Notes: generated from the letters alone by a model not told the origin. A stretch of DNA of 18,872 nucleotides from Bdellovibrionaceae bacterium UBA3535 (GCA_002376845.1 DFOS01000013.1:1-18872); one strand, 5' to 3'; counted from the stretch's first letter, positions 1 through 7,206 are shown. Numbers and translations are program-made.

Positions 1-71
1 CAGATTAAGTCGTGACTAGTTCAAATGATTGCATCAATATTATGCTTTGGACCCCAATTCAGTAGACACTT

Positions 72-812
72 TTAGTTAGTCTTTCTGAACTCCTCAGGAC
101 TCATCATATTCAATGCTGAGTGAGGAGCAATCTTGTTATAATCATCAAACCATTCTGGCAATAATTTCATCGCCGTCTTCGCATCTTTAAGGTCTGCAAG
201 GTAGGCGTAATCCCTTTTTATGGTATGGACAAAGGATTCGGCCATGCCATTTGAAGATGGACTGTAAGGTGCCGTATAGCACGTTAAAAGTCCAAGTTCA
301 TTCGCAGCTTGTCTTGTTATTCTCGCCCGATAAATCGTTCCTCGATCAGTAAGCCACTGGATTTTATTTTCTGTCTTAGCATCTCCAAACCTTTTGATGA
401 CTGATTGATACATCAGGCTTCTAATATCTTCTGCAGCCAGATTTCGTTCTCTAACGACAAAGCTTATGGCCTCCCGATCTCTACAGTCCAATGAGAATGC
501 AACGTATACCTTTTCTCCATTAAAACACTGAAGTTCAAAAGCATCAGAACACCATCGTGTATTCGAGTGCAGAGTCATTACTTTGCCCGTCCCTTCGTGT
601 GTTTTTCGCTTCGGATACTTCTTTTGTAAAAGATCATGCATATCCATAATCCTATAGATACACTTCTTATTCAGTTTTTTAAGGCCTTCTGCAACTCTTT
701 CTCTATTCAGCATGGCCGTGATTCTCTTATAACCATAAGTTGGCCTTTCATTTTTGAGTCTTCTTATCTCAATCAATAGCTCGTCATCAGATACCTTCTT
801 GTATCTTCCCAT
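72..812 (-). CDS. IS3-family transposase OrfB (DDE integrase core)
   Basis: This is the catalytic part of an IS3-type transposase, which cuts and joins the ends of the element. The N-terminal part (residues 1-60) carries the HTH_21-like stretch seen in OrfB proteins, including the TYGYKRI motif. The retroviral-integrase core follows, with candidate catalytic residues D90 (WCSDAF), D156 (LTDRG) and E192 (NGMAESF). The last two are separated by 35 residues, the classical DD(35)E spacing. The frame stays open upstream of the ATG as far as the end of orfA, through a second helix-turn-helix-like stretch (SVSRASVYK). The natural product is therefore probably an OrfAB fusion of about 388 residues made by -1 frameshifting, rather than OrfB alone. 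No internal stop is seen, so the element may still be active. Confidence 0.9.
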   Translation of the reverse strand: MGRYKKVSDDELLIEIRRLKNERPTYGYKRITAMLNRERVAEGLKKLNKKCIYRIMDMHDLLQKKYPKRKTHEGTGKVMTLHSNTRWCSDAFELQCFNGEKVYVAFSLDCRDREAISFVVRERNLAAEDIRSLMYQSVIKRFGDAKTENKIQWLTDRGTIYRARITRQAANELGLLTCYTAPYSPSSNGMAESFVHTIKRDYAYLADLKDAKTAMKLLPEWFDDYNKIAPHSALNMMSPEEFRKTN

Positions 813-892
813 ATTTCCTTCCTCTACAGCTTTATAAACTGATGCCCTAGAAACACTTAAGTTTCTGCAAATCTGAGTCGTTTTATAGCGAC

Positions 893-1237
893 CTATTTCT
901 TTGATTTCTTTTGCGACTTGGACGTCAATTCTTCCGACTTTTTTTTGTAAATATCGAGGGCTTCGTTAAGAATTTCTTTATCGATGGAAAGATCGGCAAC
1001 CAGTTTTCTGAGAAGCTTATTCTGCTCTTTTTCTTTTTCCAGCTCAGCTATAAGCTTCACCTGTGAATGGTTCATTCCCGGGTCTTTGTCCGACATATTT
1101 CTTTTCCATCTTGCGAGTGTGACAGGATCGACATCGTATTTTTGACCAATCTCGATCATGGAACACTTATTACGGAAAAACTCGTCCAAAATCATTGCTT
1201 TTTTCTCTTTACTGAAACTTCTACGCACTCTTGTCAT
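893..1237 (-). CDS. IS3-family transposase OrfA (helix-turn-helix)
   Basis: This is a 114-residue DNA-binding subunit of the IS3-type transposase. Residues 5-50 form the HTH_Tnp_1-type helix-turn-helix (RRSFSKEKK, then IGQKYDVDPVTLARWK). Residues 60-100 are a heptad-rich helix (LIAELEKEKEQNKLLRKLV) typical of the leucine zipper used for multimerisation. The C-terminus is lysine rich and ends in an A-rich stretch (CAA AAG near 908-914 on the minus strand), after which the -1 frame continues straight into orfB. That arrangement is the usual IS3 programmed frameshift. A weak GGGAAA lies upstream of the ATG at 1237. Confidence 0.9.
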   Translation of the reverse strand: MTRVRRSFSKEKKAMILDEFFRNKCSMIEIGQKYDVDPVTLARWKRNMSDKDPGMNHSQVKLIAELEKEKEQNKLLRKLVADLSIDKEILNEALDIYKKKSEELTSKSQKKSKK

Positions 1238-1284
1238 GTACTTTCCCTTAGTTAGGAAAGTGTCTACTTGAAATGGGGGTTACA

Positions 1285-1527
1285 AACAGTTGCTTAATCC
1301 GCTTTTCCTCATCTCTCCATGTGATCGTTGACTTGCCAATTTCATCGACTAGCTCTGTAGAAGACGCTTTTAAGTGTTGTAGAATAATTTGGTCATAGGT
1401 TGGTGTCTTACCATACTTCTTGATGACTAAATCTCGTATTTGGTCAGCAATTTTTTTTGGTTTCTGGTAGTACACGAAAGCCATGTCCATTGTTTACATC
1501 TTTAATTTTCTCTGTTGAATTTTCCAT
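1285..1527 (-). pseudogene. Small gene broken by a frameshift in an A8 run and cut by the IS
   Basis: A strong ribosome site (GGAGGA, complement of 1531-1537) precedes an ATG at 1525-1527. The frame reads MENSTEKIKD and goes on to VLPETKKNC, then stops just after an A8 run (plus-strand T8 at 1451-1458). Removing one A rejoins it to the open frame that reads on through IADQIRDLVIKKYG, TYDQIILQHL and WRDEEKRIKQL, until the IS right end at 1284. Joining the two IS flanks directly would give a plausible short ending (LLHNIDAII, stop), so the intact protein was perhaps about 85-90 residues, charged and helical. I do not recognise the family. Alternatives to mutation are transcriptional slippage on A8 or a homopolymer sequencing error. 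Confidence 0.65.
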
Positions 1528-1856
1528 TTTTCCTCCGTTAATTTTAAAGATTAATGACGCAAAATGTCTTACTATTGCTTGTAGAATGAAAGAGATGAAA
1601 AAGTTGAAGCTCCGAGGGAGTTTTGTAGACATACTTTTTGAATTTAAAGAGGTTCCTTGTTACAAAGCCTTTTGTAACAAGAATAGGAAGCCCTTTTGTT
1701 GTAACAAATAGGTAACAAAAGGCTCGTCGGTTCAACGTATTTTCAAGGTTTTTTGTAGGTATGGTGAAAGTCGAGAGTTAACTACTGAAATCAACAAGAG
1801 ACATGATTTGGCCTCTTTTTTGTTAATAAAATTAGTAACTTAAACATTGGTATAGA
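1528..1856. other. Intergenic region with no clear gene; carries the TTGTAACAA repeats
   Basis: About 330 AT-rich bases lie between the broken gene and the tRNA remnant. The only distinct structure is the inverted-repeat cluster at 1656-1723. Short open frames here lack ribosome sites. A five-base stem followed by a T run near 1797-1822 is too weak to call a terminator. Confidence 0.5.
1656..1723. repeat. Cluster of four TTGTAACAA-type sites in inverted and direct arrangement
   Basis: CTTGTTACAAA (1656-1666) is the exact reverse complement of TTTGTAACAAG (1671-1681), separated by four bases. Further copies are GTTGTAACAAA (1698-1708) and AGGTAACAAAA (1710-1720). A longer inverted pair also exists: AGCCTTTTGTAAC (1666-1678) against GTAACAAAAGGCT (1712-1724), with one mismatch. 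The cluster lies about 160-230 bases from the tRNA-Leu remnant and about 130-200 bases upstream of the broken gene. It could be arm-type integrase sites, a repressor operator, or iterons of a former mobile element. The sequence does not decide between these. Confidence 0.7.
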
Positions 1857-1937
1857 GAAAAGGTGTAAATTGGCGCACAAGATTGAGGGCCTAGTGGGGG
1901 CAACCCCGTGGAGGTTCAAGTCCTCTCTGGCGCACCA
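1857..1937 (+). pseudogene. tRNA-Leu(GAG) remnant, probable integration-site scar
   Basis: The 3' half of a class II tRNA is well preserved. It has an anticodon loop TTGAGGG (1883-1889), 3' anticodon stem CCTAG, a long variable arm with GGGG and CCCC pairing, a T arm GGAGG-TTCAAGT-CCTCT (1910-1926), acceptor strand CTGGCGC (1927-1933), discriminator A and encoded CCA (1935-1937). The 5' acceptor GCGCCAG is absent upstream. The 5' anticodon stem CAAGA (1878-1882) pairs with CCTAG at only three of five positions, and the D-arm-like bases before it are incomplete. It therefore cannot fold as a functional tRNA. Breakage at the anticodon loop is the usual crossover position for tyrosine integrases in tRNA genes. 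Confidence 0.75.
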
Positions 1938-2030
1938 AATGTCAAATATAATATTGAACCTAGGGATGAATATGAAATGGGCCGTTTAAGAAATGGTACC
2001 TTTTGGAACTGGATGGACCATAATATTTAA
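1938..2030 (+). pseudogene. Possible short coding remnant, unidentified
   Basis: Directly after the tRNA CCA, one frame stays open for 30 codons and has protein-like composition (NIEPRDEYEMGRLRNG, then TFWNWMDHNI and a stop at 2028-2030). It has no start codon or ribosome site of its own at a sensible place. It may be the 3' end of a gene truncated by recombination at the tRNA, or simply chance. Confidence 0.25.
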
Positions 2031-2096
2031 AACGAAGAACGTAATGAACTGAAGTGCTTATAGTAAAGAATTAGAAGTTTAATTAGGAGATAAAAA

Positions 2097-2531
2097 ATGA
2101 AAAGAATATATTTCCCCAACTTTATAGTAATTATGTTGGTAATTATTTTTGGTTTCCAAGTGCAAGCCTCAGAGTGCACTGAACTATTCAGGCAAAATAA
2201 AATCATTGATGGACCCTCTAATAATATTCGCGGGCTTAGAATTTACGACTCTAATCTAAGCATAGTTGCCACGGTTACTTCAATTACAAATAGCCACGGT
2301 TCTCCGTATGCTGTAGTTAAAAAAAGTACGAATTATCAAGACGCACTTATAGGTACAATATTGGATGGAAAAGGTAATATCAAAAGGATCTCTTTATCAA
2401 ATATGGCTTTTGGGTTGTACAAAATTATTTACTATAAGGCGTATAGAGACCAAAAAGTAGAAATTTTGGAATCAGGTGAAGGGACAGCTTTATCTCAAGT
2501 TCATTCAGAAATTATAGAGTTAGCAAATTAA
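2097..2531 (+). CDS. Small secreted protein of unknown function
   Basis: This encodes a 144-residue protein that I do not recognise. Residues 1-24 form a clear Sec signal peptide: MKR, a hydrophobic core around VIMLVIIFGF, and a probable cleavage after VQA before SEC. The mature part is about 120 residues with alternating beta-like stretches (SIVATVTSITN, PYAVVKKST, ALIGTILDG), one early Cys in the mature chain (C27) and no membrane segment, so a periplasmic or exported fate is likely. A good ribosome site (AGGAG about eight bases upstream) supports the ATG. It stands alone in the accessory patch between the tRNA remnant and the toxin-antitoxin remnant, so it may be cargo of the integrated element. 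Confidence 0.7.
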   Translation: MKRIYFPNFIVIMLVIIFGFQVQASECTELFRQNKIIDGPSNNIRGLRIYDSNLSIVATVTSITNSHGSPYAVVKKSTNYQDALIGTILDGKGNIKRISLSNMAFGLYKIIYYKAYRDQKVEILESGEGTALSQVHSEIIELAN

Positions 2532-2609
2532 CCAAACACCTTCAGTATCAAATTGGCAAGGTTCAAATCTATATTTGCTTGCGGTCTAAGGGGAACTCAT
2601 GTAGTGGCA

Positions 2610-2774
2610 CTAAAACTCCCGGCCCGTCAACTCCTTAAACTTCTTTACAGTAGAGCCATCTAAAAACATTGTAACTCTAACTTTAGAGTTAGACTCATTT
2701 AATTCTTCTGCTCCTAATTCTACGCTTCCTTCTTTGAAGGCACCTATTTTTAATTTTTTAGTATTCTTCGCCAT
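2610..2774 (-). CDS. Short ribbon-helix-helix-like protein, possibly a truncated antitoxin
   Basis: This is a 54-residue frame starting at an ATG that overlaps the end of the DUF4160 fragment by 17 bases, the coupling usual in toxin-antitoxin pairs. Residues 1-29 are charged. Residues 30-50 (SKVRVTMFLDGSTVKKFKEL) look like the beta strand and first helix of a ribbon-helix-helix DNA-binding domain of the CopG or BrnA kind. Such domains normally continue for another 15-20 residues, but here the frame ends after TGREF. The 3' end may be lost, or this may be a short helper of a DUF4160 toxin. It was found by reading the minus strand directly. Confidence 0.5.
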   Translation of the reverse strand: MAKNTKKLKIGAFKEGSVELGAEELNESNSKVRVTMFLDGSTVKKFKELTGREF

Positions 2775-2949
2775 TCAATAAACTCCATGTGTGTAAAAAT
2801 TCATCTTGATAATCAACTAATATCTTCTGAATTTGTTTAAGTCCTTTCTTACGAAAACCATTGTTTGCCAAGCACTCAAGATCTACTAAACTAAATATAG
2901 CCTCTGCATTTGAGAAATAGATATGACAATGAGGTAAATGATGTGAGCA
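2758..2949 (-). pseudogene. DUF4160-family protein, N-terminally truncated
   Basis: An open minus-strand frame of 63 codons reads HHLPHCHIYF near its start, then VDLECLANNGFRKKGLK, then LHTWSLLNGEEY and stop. The histidine-rich HxPHxHxYF motif, the N-G-F-x-x-K-x-L-K helix and the terminal trp-containing helix are the hallmarks of DUF4160 proteins, small proteins often encoded in toxin-antitoxin-like pairs. The usual N-terminal 15-20 residues and any start codon are missing. Upstream the frame runs into the stop of ppx (2958-2960), so the 5' end was probably lost when this segment joined the chromosome next to ppx. It is unlikely to make a working protein. Confidence 0.6.
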
Positions 2950-2957
2950 GCAAATTT

Positions 2958-3875
2958 CTAATTGCCCTTAAGCAAATATTCGATTTCGGAATCGATGATT
3001 CCGTCTCTTAAAGAAATGTCGGTGGTGTAGGTTTGCTCTACTCCCAAATGAGTGCAAATAAGTAAGTAGAGATAGGCGCCTGCTAAGATAATATCCACGC
3101 GTTTTTCATCCAAGCCAGGAATTTGTAGTAATTCCTCGCGTTTTAAGGGGATCATTTTGTCCACCAGTTTTTCAAGATCACTTGTTAAAAACGGCTCATA
3201 GTCTTGACCGCTTTTTTTAAGGATTTTTGCTAGAGCTCGTATGCTGCCAGAAGAGCCAATGGCGGTTTGTATCGGAAAGTAAGGGAAATCTTTCTTGAAC
3301 CTTGTCATTATACCTTCAATATGTTTTTCGAATTCTGCTAAGCCTTCAGCCTTTTTGCTATCATCATATAGATATTCCTGTGTTAGTCGAGCTGCTCCCA
3401 AATCAAGAGATTCATAATCCAGGATTTGATGTTTGTAGCTTACAGAAATTTCGGTGCTTCCCCCTCCGATGTCGATAAATAGATTCTTTGGGCCAGGCAT
3501 AATTTCATTATTTAATATCCCTTTGGCAATCAGGTAGGCTTCTTCTTTGCCGCTAATGATTTGTATGGGAATGTCATAACGCTGGTTGATTTCTTTTAAA
3601 AAACCTTTAGCATTTTTAGCGCTTCGCAAAGCACTGGTAGCAAAGGCTACCGTTCTGTCGGCTTCCTCAGCCTTCATGATGGCATGTATTTTATCTAGTG
3701 CCTTAAAACATCGTTGTTTCGCAGTATCGCAAAGCTTGCCAGTCGCAAAAACTTCTTCGCCCAAGCGAATCATCTCTTTCATACGGTAGAGCCGTTCGAC
3801 CTCGTAGTCTTGTTTGATTAAGTAAATGTCAAAGCGAATCGAATTGGTGCCTAAGTCAATAATGGCGAGCTTCAT
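2958..3875 (-). CDS. ppx: Exopolyphosphatase, Ppx/GppA family
   Basis: This is a 305-residue enzyme of the ASKHA-fold Ppx/GppA family. It removes terminal phosphate from polyphosphate, and some members hydrolyse pppGpp. The first phosphate-binding loop is at the very start (AIIDLGTNSIRF, residues 4-15), the second is FIDIGGGSTEIS in the middle, and the conserved SSGSIRALAKI and SLRDGIID motifs follow. The length matches short, single-module Ppx proteins that lack the C-terminal HD domain of E. coli Ppx. I chose the ATG at 3875 because it places the first loop where the family has it. A GTG at 3899 would add eight residues but has no better ribosome site. The gene lies 39 bases after ppk on the same strand, so one operon makes and degrades polyphosphate. 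Its 3' end abuts the accessory patch. Confidence 0.9.
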   Translation of the reverse strand: MKLAIIDLGTNSIRFDIYLIKQDYEVERLYRMKEMIRLGEEVFATGKLCDTAKQRCFKALDKIHAIMKAEEADRTVAFATSALRSAKNAKGFLKEINQRYDIPIQIISGKEEAYLIAKGILNNEIMPGPKNLFIDIGGGSTEISVSYKHQILDYESLDLGAARLTQEYLYDDSKKAEGLAEFEKHIEGIMTRFKKDFPYFPIQTAIGSSGSIRALAKILKKSGQDYEPFLTSDLEKLVDKMIPLKREELLQIPGLDEKRVDIILAGAYLYLLICTHLGVEQTYTTDISLRDGIIDSEIEYLLKGN

Positions 3876-3914
3876 GACTGTATTAGAAAAGATTCCCACG
3901 CATGTGGCAAGGCT

Positions 3915-5969
3915 TTATCTTTTTTTATAATATTGCATAAAGTAATCATGCAAACCACTTGCCTGTAGATCCTTTGGCTGTTCATAGGTGCCATCGCTTA
4001 ATAATTTCCAGGTTAAACGCTTGTCGTGCAAGTTAGCATCCAGTAGATGCCAAAGTTCTGCCTTAAGCTCGGGTGCTTCTATGGGGCTAATCACTTCGAC
4101 TCTCTTATTTAAGTTTCGGTACATCCAGTCGGCAGAGCCAATATAAAAAAGTCCATCTGGCTCTCTTTCCGCTGCATTTTGAAAGTAATAGATTCGCGAA
4201 TGTTCTAAAAATCTACCTACAGTGGAATATACTCGTATATTGTCACTCAGACCCGGAACACCTGGCCGTAAAGAACAAAAACCGCGTACAATGAGCTGAA
4301 TCTCAACACCTGCTTGCGAGGCTTTGTATAGCTCGTCAATGATTTCTCGGTCTTGCAAACTATTCATCTTGGCAATGATTTTTGCCGGCTTACCATTTTT
4401 ATGATTCTGAATTTCTGCTTTTATGAGTTCGATAAAGCGTGAGCGCATATTCACGGGTGATACGAGCAGGTGTTTGTAGTCTTTTTTGGCAGATAGACCT
4501 GTCAGATAATTAAAAACCTGAACCACCTCGGAGGTGATTTTTTTATCCGACGTGAACAAGCCAATGTCGGTATATAGCTTGGCGGTAGAAGAATTGTAAT
4601 TGCCAGTGCCTATGTGCGAGTAGAGGCGGAAGCGGTCTTTTTCTTTGCGGATGACCAAGGCAATTTTTGAATGAGTCTTTAATCCAACAACTCCGTAAAC
4701 CACATGTACACCAGCGTTTTCCAGCACTTCCCCCCAATAAATGTTGCGGGCTTCATCAAAGCGTGCCTTCAGTTCCACTACCACCACCACCTGCTTACCT
4801 TTTTCTGCTGCTTGAATCAGAAGTGGGATCAACGGGCTGTTGTCATCGGTTCGGTAAAGGGTCATCTTGATGGCGTAGACATCCGGATCGTTTACGGCAT
4901 CTTTTAAAAAATGTTCGACGCTCGCAGAAAAGCTCTCGTAAGGGTGATGCACCAAAATGTCTTTGTTTTTTATAATGTCCATCATATTGCCGCTGTCATC
5001 CTTTAGATCAGGGGGCATAACCGGTACCCAAGGAGAATAGTGGTGCTCCGAAAGTGGCAAATTGGCAATCTCGCCCAAACTATGGTGAATGAAGCTGCCC
5101 GATACTTTGTATAGGTCCTCTTCCTCTAACTCGAGCTCTCGCTGCATGAGGCGAAGCATGGGCTTAATGGTGGAGCTAGAGTATTCCAGTCGAATGCTTT
5201 CTGCTAGACGCCGCTGGCGCAGCTCCTCTTCCACCACATCTAGCAAATCTTCCACATCATCACTGACGGTTTTAATGTCGGCATTACGAGTTACCCGAAA
5301 AGCCATAACGGCTTCAATGCTCATATCAGGGAATAGTTCGCCTAGATGATTTTCAATGATTTGGTAAAGCGGCACCATGCGAAATCTTTCCTCGTCAGAG
5401 GGCAGGCGATGCCATTGCGGCAAAATATCCGGCACCTTCAATCTTGCATAAAGAGATTCTTGTTTTTTCGGTGCATGCAGTTGAATGGCTAAGGAAAAAG
5501 ACAGGTTGGATAAAAAGGGAAAGGGGTGTGCCGGGTCAATGGCAAGCGGGGTCAATATGGGGAAGATGTTTTCACGAAAGTAGAGCTTTGTACTTTCTTT
5601 TTCTTCCGTCGTTAGTTCCGCCCAATCCAAAACTTCTACACCAATATTTTTTAGCTCGGGGATGATGGTGCTTTCTAAGTACTCATCGCGCTCCTGGGAT
5701 AGGCTGTCTACCTCTTGGCGCACCTGCTGCAAAAGGTAATTGGGCGAAATATCATCGGCGGCCACACGGTTCACTCCGCGCAAAATTAGCCGATTCAAAT
5801 AGCCAATTCGCTTCATGACGAATTCATCTAGGTTGGAATTGAATATGGACAAAAAGCGCACCCGCTCTAATAGCGGCAGGCTCTCATCATAGGCCTGGTG
5901 CAAAACACGGCGGTTGAATTCTAGCCAGGACAAATCACGGTTCAAATAATTATCATTCATGTCGGGCAT
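3915..5969 (-). CDS. ppk: Polyphosphate kinase 1
   Basis: This is a 684-residue PPK1, which reversibly polymerises the ATP gamma-phosphate into polyphosphate through a phosphohistidine. It starts with the conserved YLNRDLSWLEFNRRVL, followed by the FLSIFNSNLDEF head-domain motif. The two catalytic histidines are visible as KTHSK (about H433) and SHIGTGNYN (about H452), matching the E. coli H435/H454 pair in position and spacing. Full family length, no damage. The ATG at 5969 is preferred because GGGAAG lies about six bases upstream. An in-frame ATG at 6032 would add 21 unconserved residues with only a weak GGA. It is the first gene of a ppk-ppx unit and is divergent from the lipoprotein gene across a 349-base gap. 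Confidence 0.95.
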   Translation of the reverse strand: MPDMNDNYLNRDLSWLEFNRRVLHQAYDESLPLLERVRFLSIFNSNLDEFVMKRIGYLNRLILRGVNRVAADDISPNYLLQQVRQEVDSLSQERDEYLESTIIPELKNIGVEVLDWAELTTEEKESTKLYFRENIFPILTPLAIDPAHPFPFLSNLSFSLAIQLHAPKKQESLYARLKVPDILPQWHRLPSDEERFRMVPLYQIIENHLGELFPDMSIEAVMAFRVTRNADIKTVSDDVEDLLDVVEEELRQRRLAESIRLEYSSSTIKPMLRLMQRELELEEEDLYKVSGSFIHHSLGEIANLPLSEHHYSPWVPVMPPDLKDDSGNMMDIIKNKDILVHHPYESFSASVEHFLKDAVNDPDVYAIKMTLYRTDDNSPLIPLLIQAAEKGKQVVVVVELKARFDEARNIYWGEVLENAGVHVVYGVVGLKTHSKIALVIRKEKDRFRLYSHIGTGNYNSSTAKLYTDIGLFTSDKKITSEVVQVFNYLTGLSAKKDYKHLLVSPVNMRSRFIELIKAEIQNHKNGKPAKIIAKMNSLQDREIIDELYKASQAGVEIQLIVRGFCSLRPGVPGLSDNIRVYSTVGRFLEHSRIYYFQNAAEREPDGLFYIGSADWMYRNLNKRVEVISPIEAPELKAELWHLLDANLHDKRLTWKLLSDGTYEQPKDLQASGLHDYFMQYYKKR

Positions 5970-6318
5970 ACTAACTTCCCAAGGGCTAAGGGTCAGCGCA
6001 AAATTCATGAATAGCTTGGCAAAGGCTGACATTTTTTGTTAGTCCAGATCGCTAGGGCGGGACCTTTTTTAAAAAGACTATGAATTTCAGATACTTAGCA
6101 GTCGTGTTTAGCTTTTTTACGCTAGCTACGCATCTTGATCATGGCCTAAGTGCCTGAAAATACTTAGATTAGCTAGTCTTCTGTCAATTTTTTGCAGCTG
6201 GAGGGAGCTGGGCATGGCTCCACTGTCTCAAAATAAGACGATTTTAGGGCTTTTTCTGCAGATTTCAGGCCTTTAGCAGCTGGCACGATCTTGGCATTAC
6301 TAATGAGTGAGGTAAATT
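5970..6318. promoter_or_regulatory. Divergent intergenic region between ppk and the lipoprotein gene
   Basis: About 350 bases without a gene separate two divergent transcripts. The clear signal is the sigma-54-like element at 6281-6296. A short GGAGC/GCTCC stem around 6207-6224 could belong to a regulatory structure but is weak. I see no convincing sigma-70 promoter for ppk. Confidence 0.45.
6281..6296 (+). promoter_or_regulatory. Near-consensus sigma-54 (RpoN) promoter
   Basis: TGGCACG-N4-TGGCA matches the sigma-54 consensus TGGCACG-N4-TTGCA at every fixed position but one, and keeps the obligatory GG (-24) and GC (-12) at the correct spacing. The predicted start is near 6307, leaving a 12-base leader that still contains the GAGG ribosome site before the ATG at 6319. 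Such promoters need an enhancer-binding ATPase, whose upstream site I cannot identify. Confidence 0.7.
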
Positions 6319-7206
6319 ATGAAAAAAGGAATCTACGTACTAATAATAATGGCCCTAATGCTTTTGGGCTGTGCCGAGAAAAAAGAATCATCGCCAGCTG
6401 TGAATGGTGGCAACGGTGTGGGTGCCGGACAAGTTCCTGGCGAAGCCCCGCCTAAGCAAGATGGTGGTAGCAACTTTCAGCCTAATGATACGGGATGGGG
6501 AACTCCTGCTCCGTTTACCATTACTGATATGGGCAACTTTAAGGATTTTACGGGAGGCTCGTTTACACCAGATCTTAATTCGACCAAACTATATTATAAG
6601 GTTGAAAAGGTGGGAAATCGCTACAAAGCAACCTTTCGTTTGTATTACCGCTACTCTCGCACGATTGGTGGCATTGGTCCTAATGCAGGTCAAAAAGAGT
6701 ATTTGCACTATGCCCCTAAATTTGAATCGGGCAATACAAGCACGGATATTCAGTACAATACCATTTATCAACGTAATGGAAAAGACTACTGGGTAGGCTT
6801 TGCAGAAGAAAAGGTTTATGATCCGAACACGGATACCTATAGCGACTTTGTGAATTTTAATGACTCGTTCGGTGGCCCTGCATCTTTTGGTTCCATTGTT
6901 GTAGTTTTGGACTCGCAAACAGAATCTGGTTTTACTTGGTCGGGCAAAGTTTACTATCGCAACTTTCGCTACTCTTCGAATATTGGAACGGCGTCTCCTG
7001 ATAAGCCTTCCTCGGAGAATGTGAATTACAAGTGTTGGAACATTAAGGCGGGTCCTTATGAGTGTCGTGAGTTTTTAGAGAGCAACTATCCTTTCTATGA
7101 TATGTTGGTTGTGCAGAATGGACAGGTAAAATACGACTTAGAAAACCCGTATTTTTATACCGAACTTGGTGAAGTAGATAATATATTTATTCCACCTTTG
7201 AACTAA
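6319..7206 (+). CDS. Predicted outer-membrane lipoprotein of unknown function
   Basis: This is a 295-residue protein with a type II signal peptide (MKKGIYVLIIMALM) and lipobox LLGC, lipidated at C18. Residue 19 is Ala, not Asp, which favours the outer membrane. Residues 20-60 form a Gly/Pro/Ser-rich flexible linker. Residues 70-295 form a compact domain rich in Tyr, Phe and Gly with beta-type stretches (RYKATFRLYYRYSRT, SGFTWSGKVYYRNFRYS) and a Cys pair near the end (NYKCW, PYECREF) that could form a disulfide. I do not recognise the family. It is a single-gene unit with its own sigma-54-like promoter just upstream and a hairpin just downstream, so expression is probably conditional. Confidence 0.85.
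   Translation: MKKGIYVLIIMALMLLGCAEKKESSPAVNGGNGVGAGQVPGEAPPKQDGGSNFQPNDTGWGTPAPFTITDMGNFKDFTGGSFTPDLNSTKLYYKVEKVGNRYKATFRLYYRYSRTIGGIGPNAGQKEYLHYAPKFESGNTSTDIQYNTIYQRNGKDYWVGFAEEKVYDPNTDTYSDFVNFNDSFGGPASFGSIVVVLDSQTESGFTWSGKVYYRNFRYSSNIGTASPDKPSSENVNYKCWNIKAGPYECREFLESNYPFYDMLVVQNGQVKYDLENPYFYTELGEVDNIFIPPLN

Larger units (their letters stand above)
46..1284 (-). mobile_element. IS3-family insertion sequence, apparently complete
   Basis: Two transposase frames (orfA, orfB) on the minus strand lie between imperfect inverted ends. The left end (about 46-69) and the reverse complement of the right end (1260-1284) share an ACCCC-like block and the exact nine-base tract AGTAGACAC. The right end begins TGTAACCCCC when read inward; the exact outer base of the left end is uncertain by one to three bases. 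I see no clear 3-4 bp target duplication in the flanks. The element interrupts a small gene on its right side (1285-1527). Length, gene order and DDE motifs fit the IS3 family; I cannot name a subgroup. Confidence 0.85.

Noticed and set aside
1797..1822. Possible terminator (short stem then T6) before the tRNA remnant
   Set aside because: The stem is only about five base pairs with a long loop; not distinguishable from AT-rich background.
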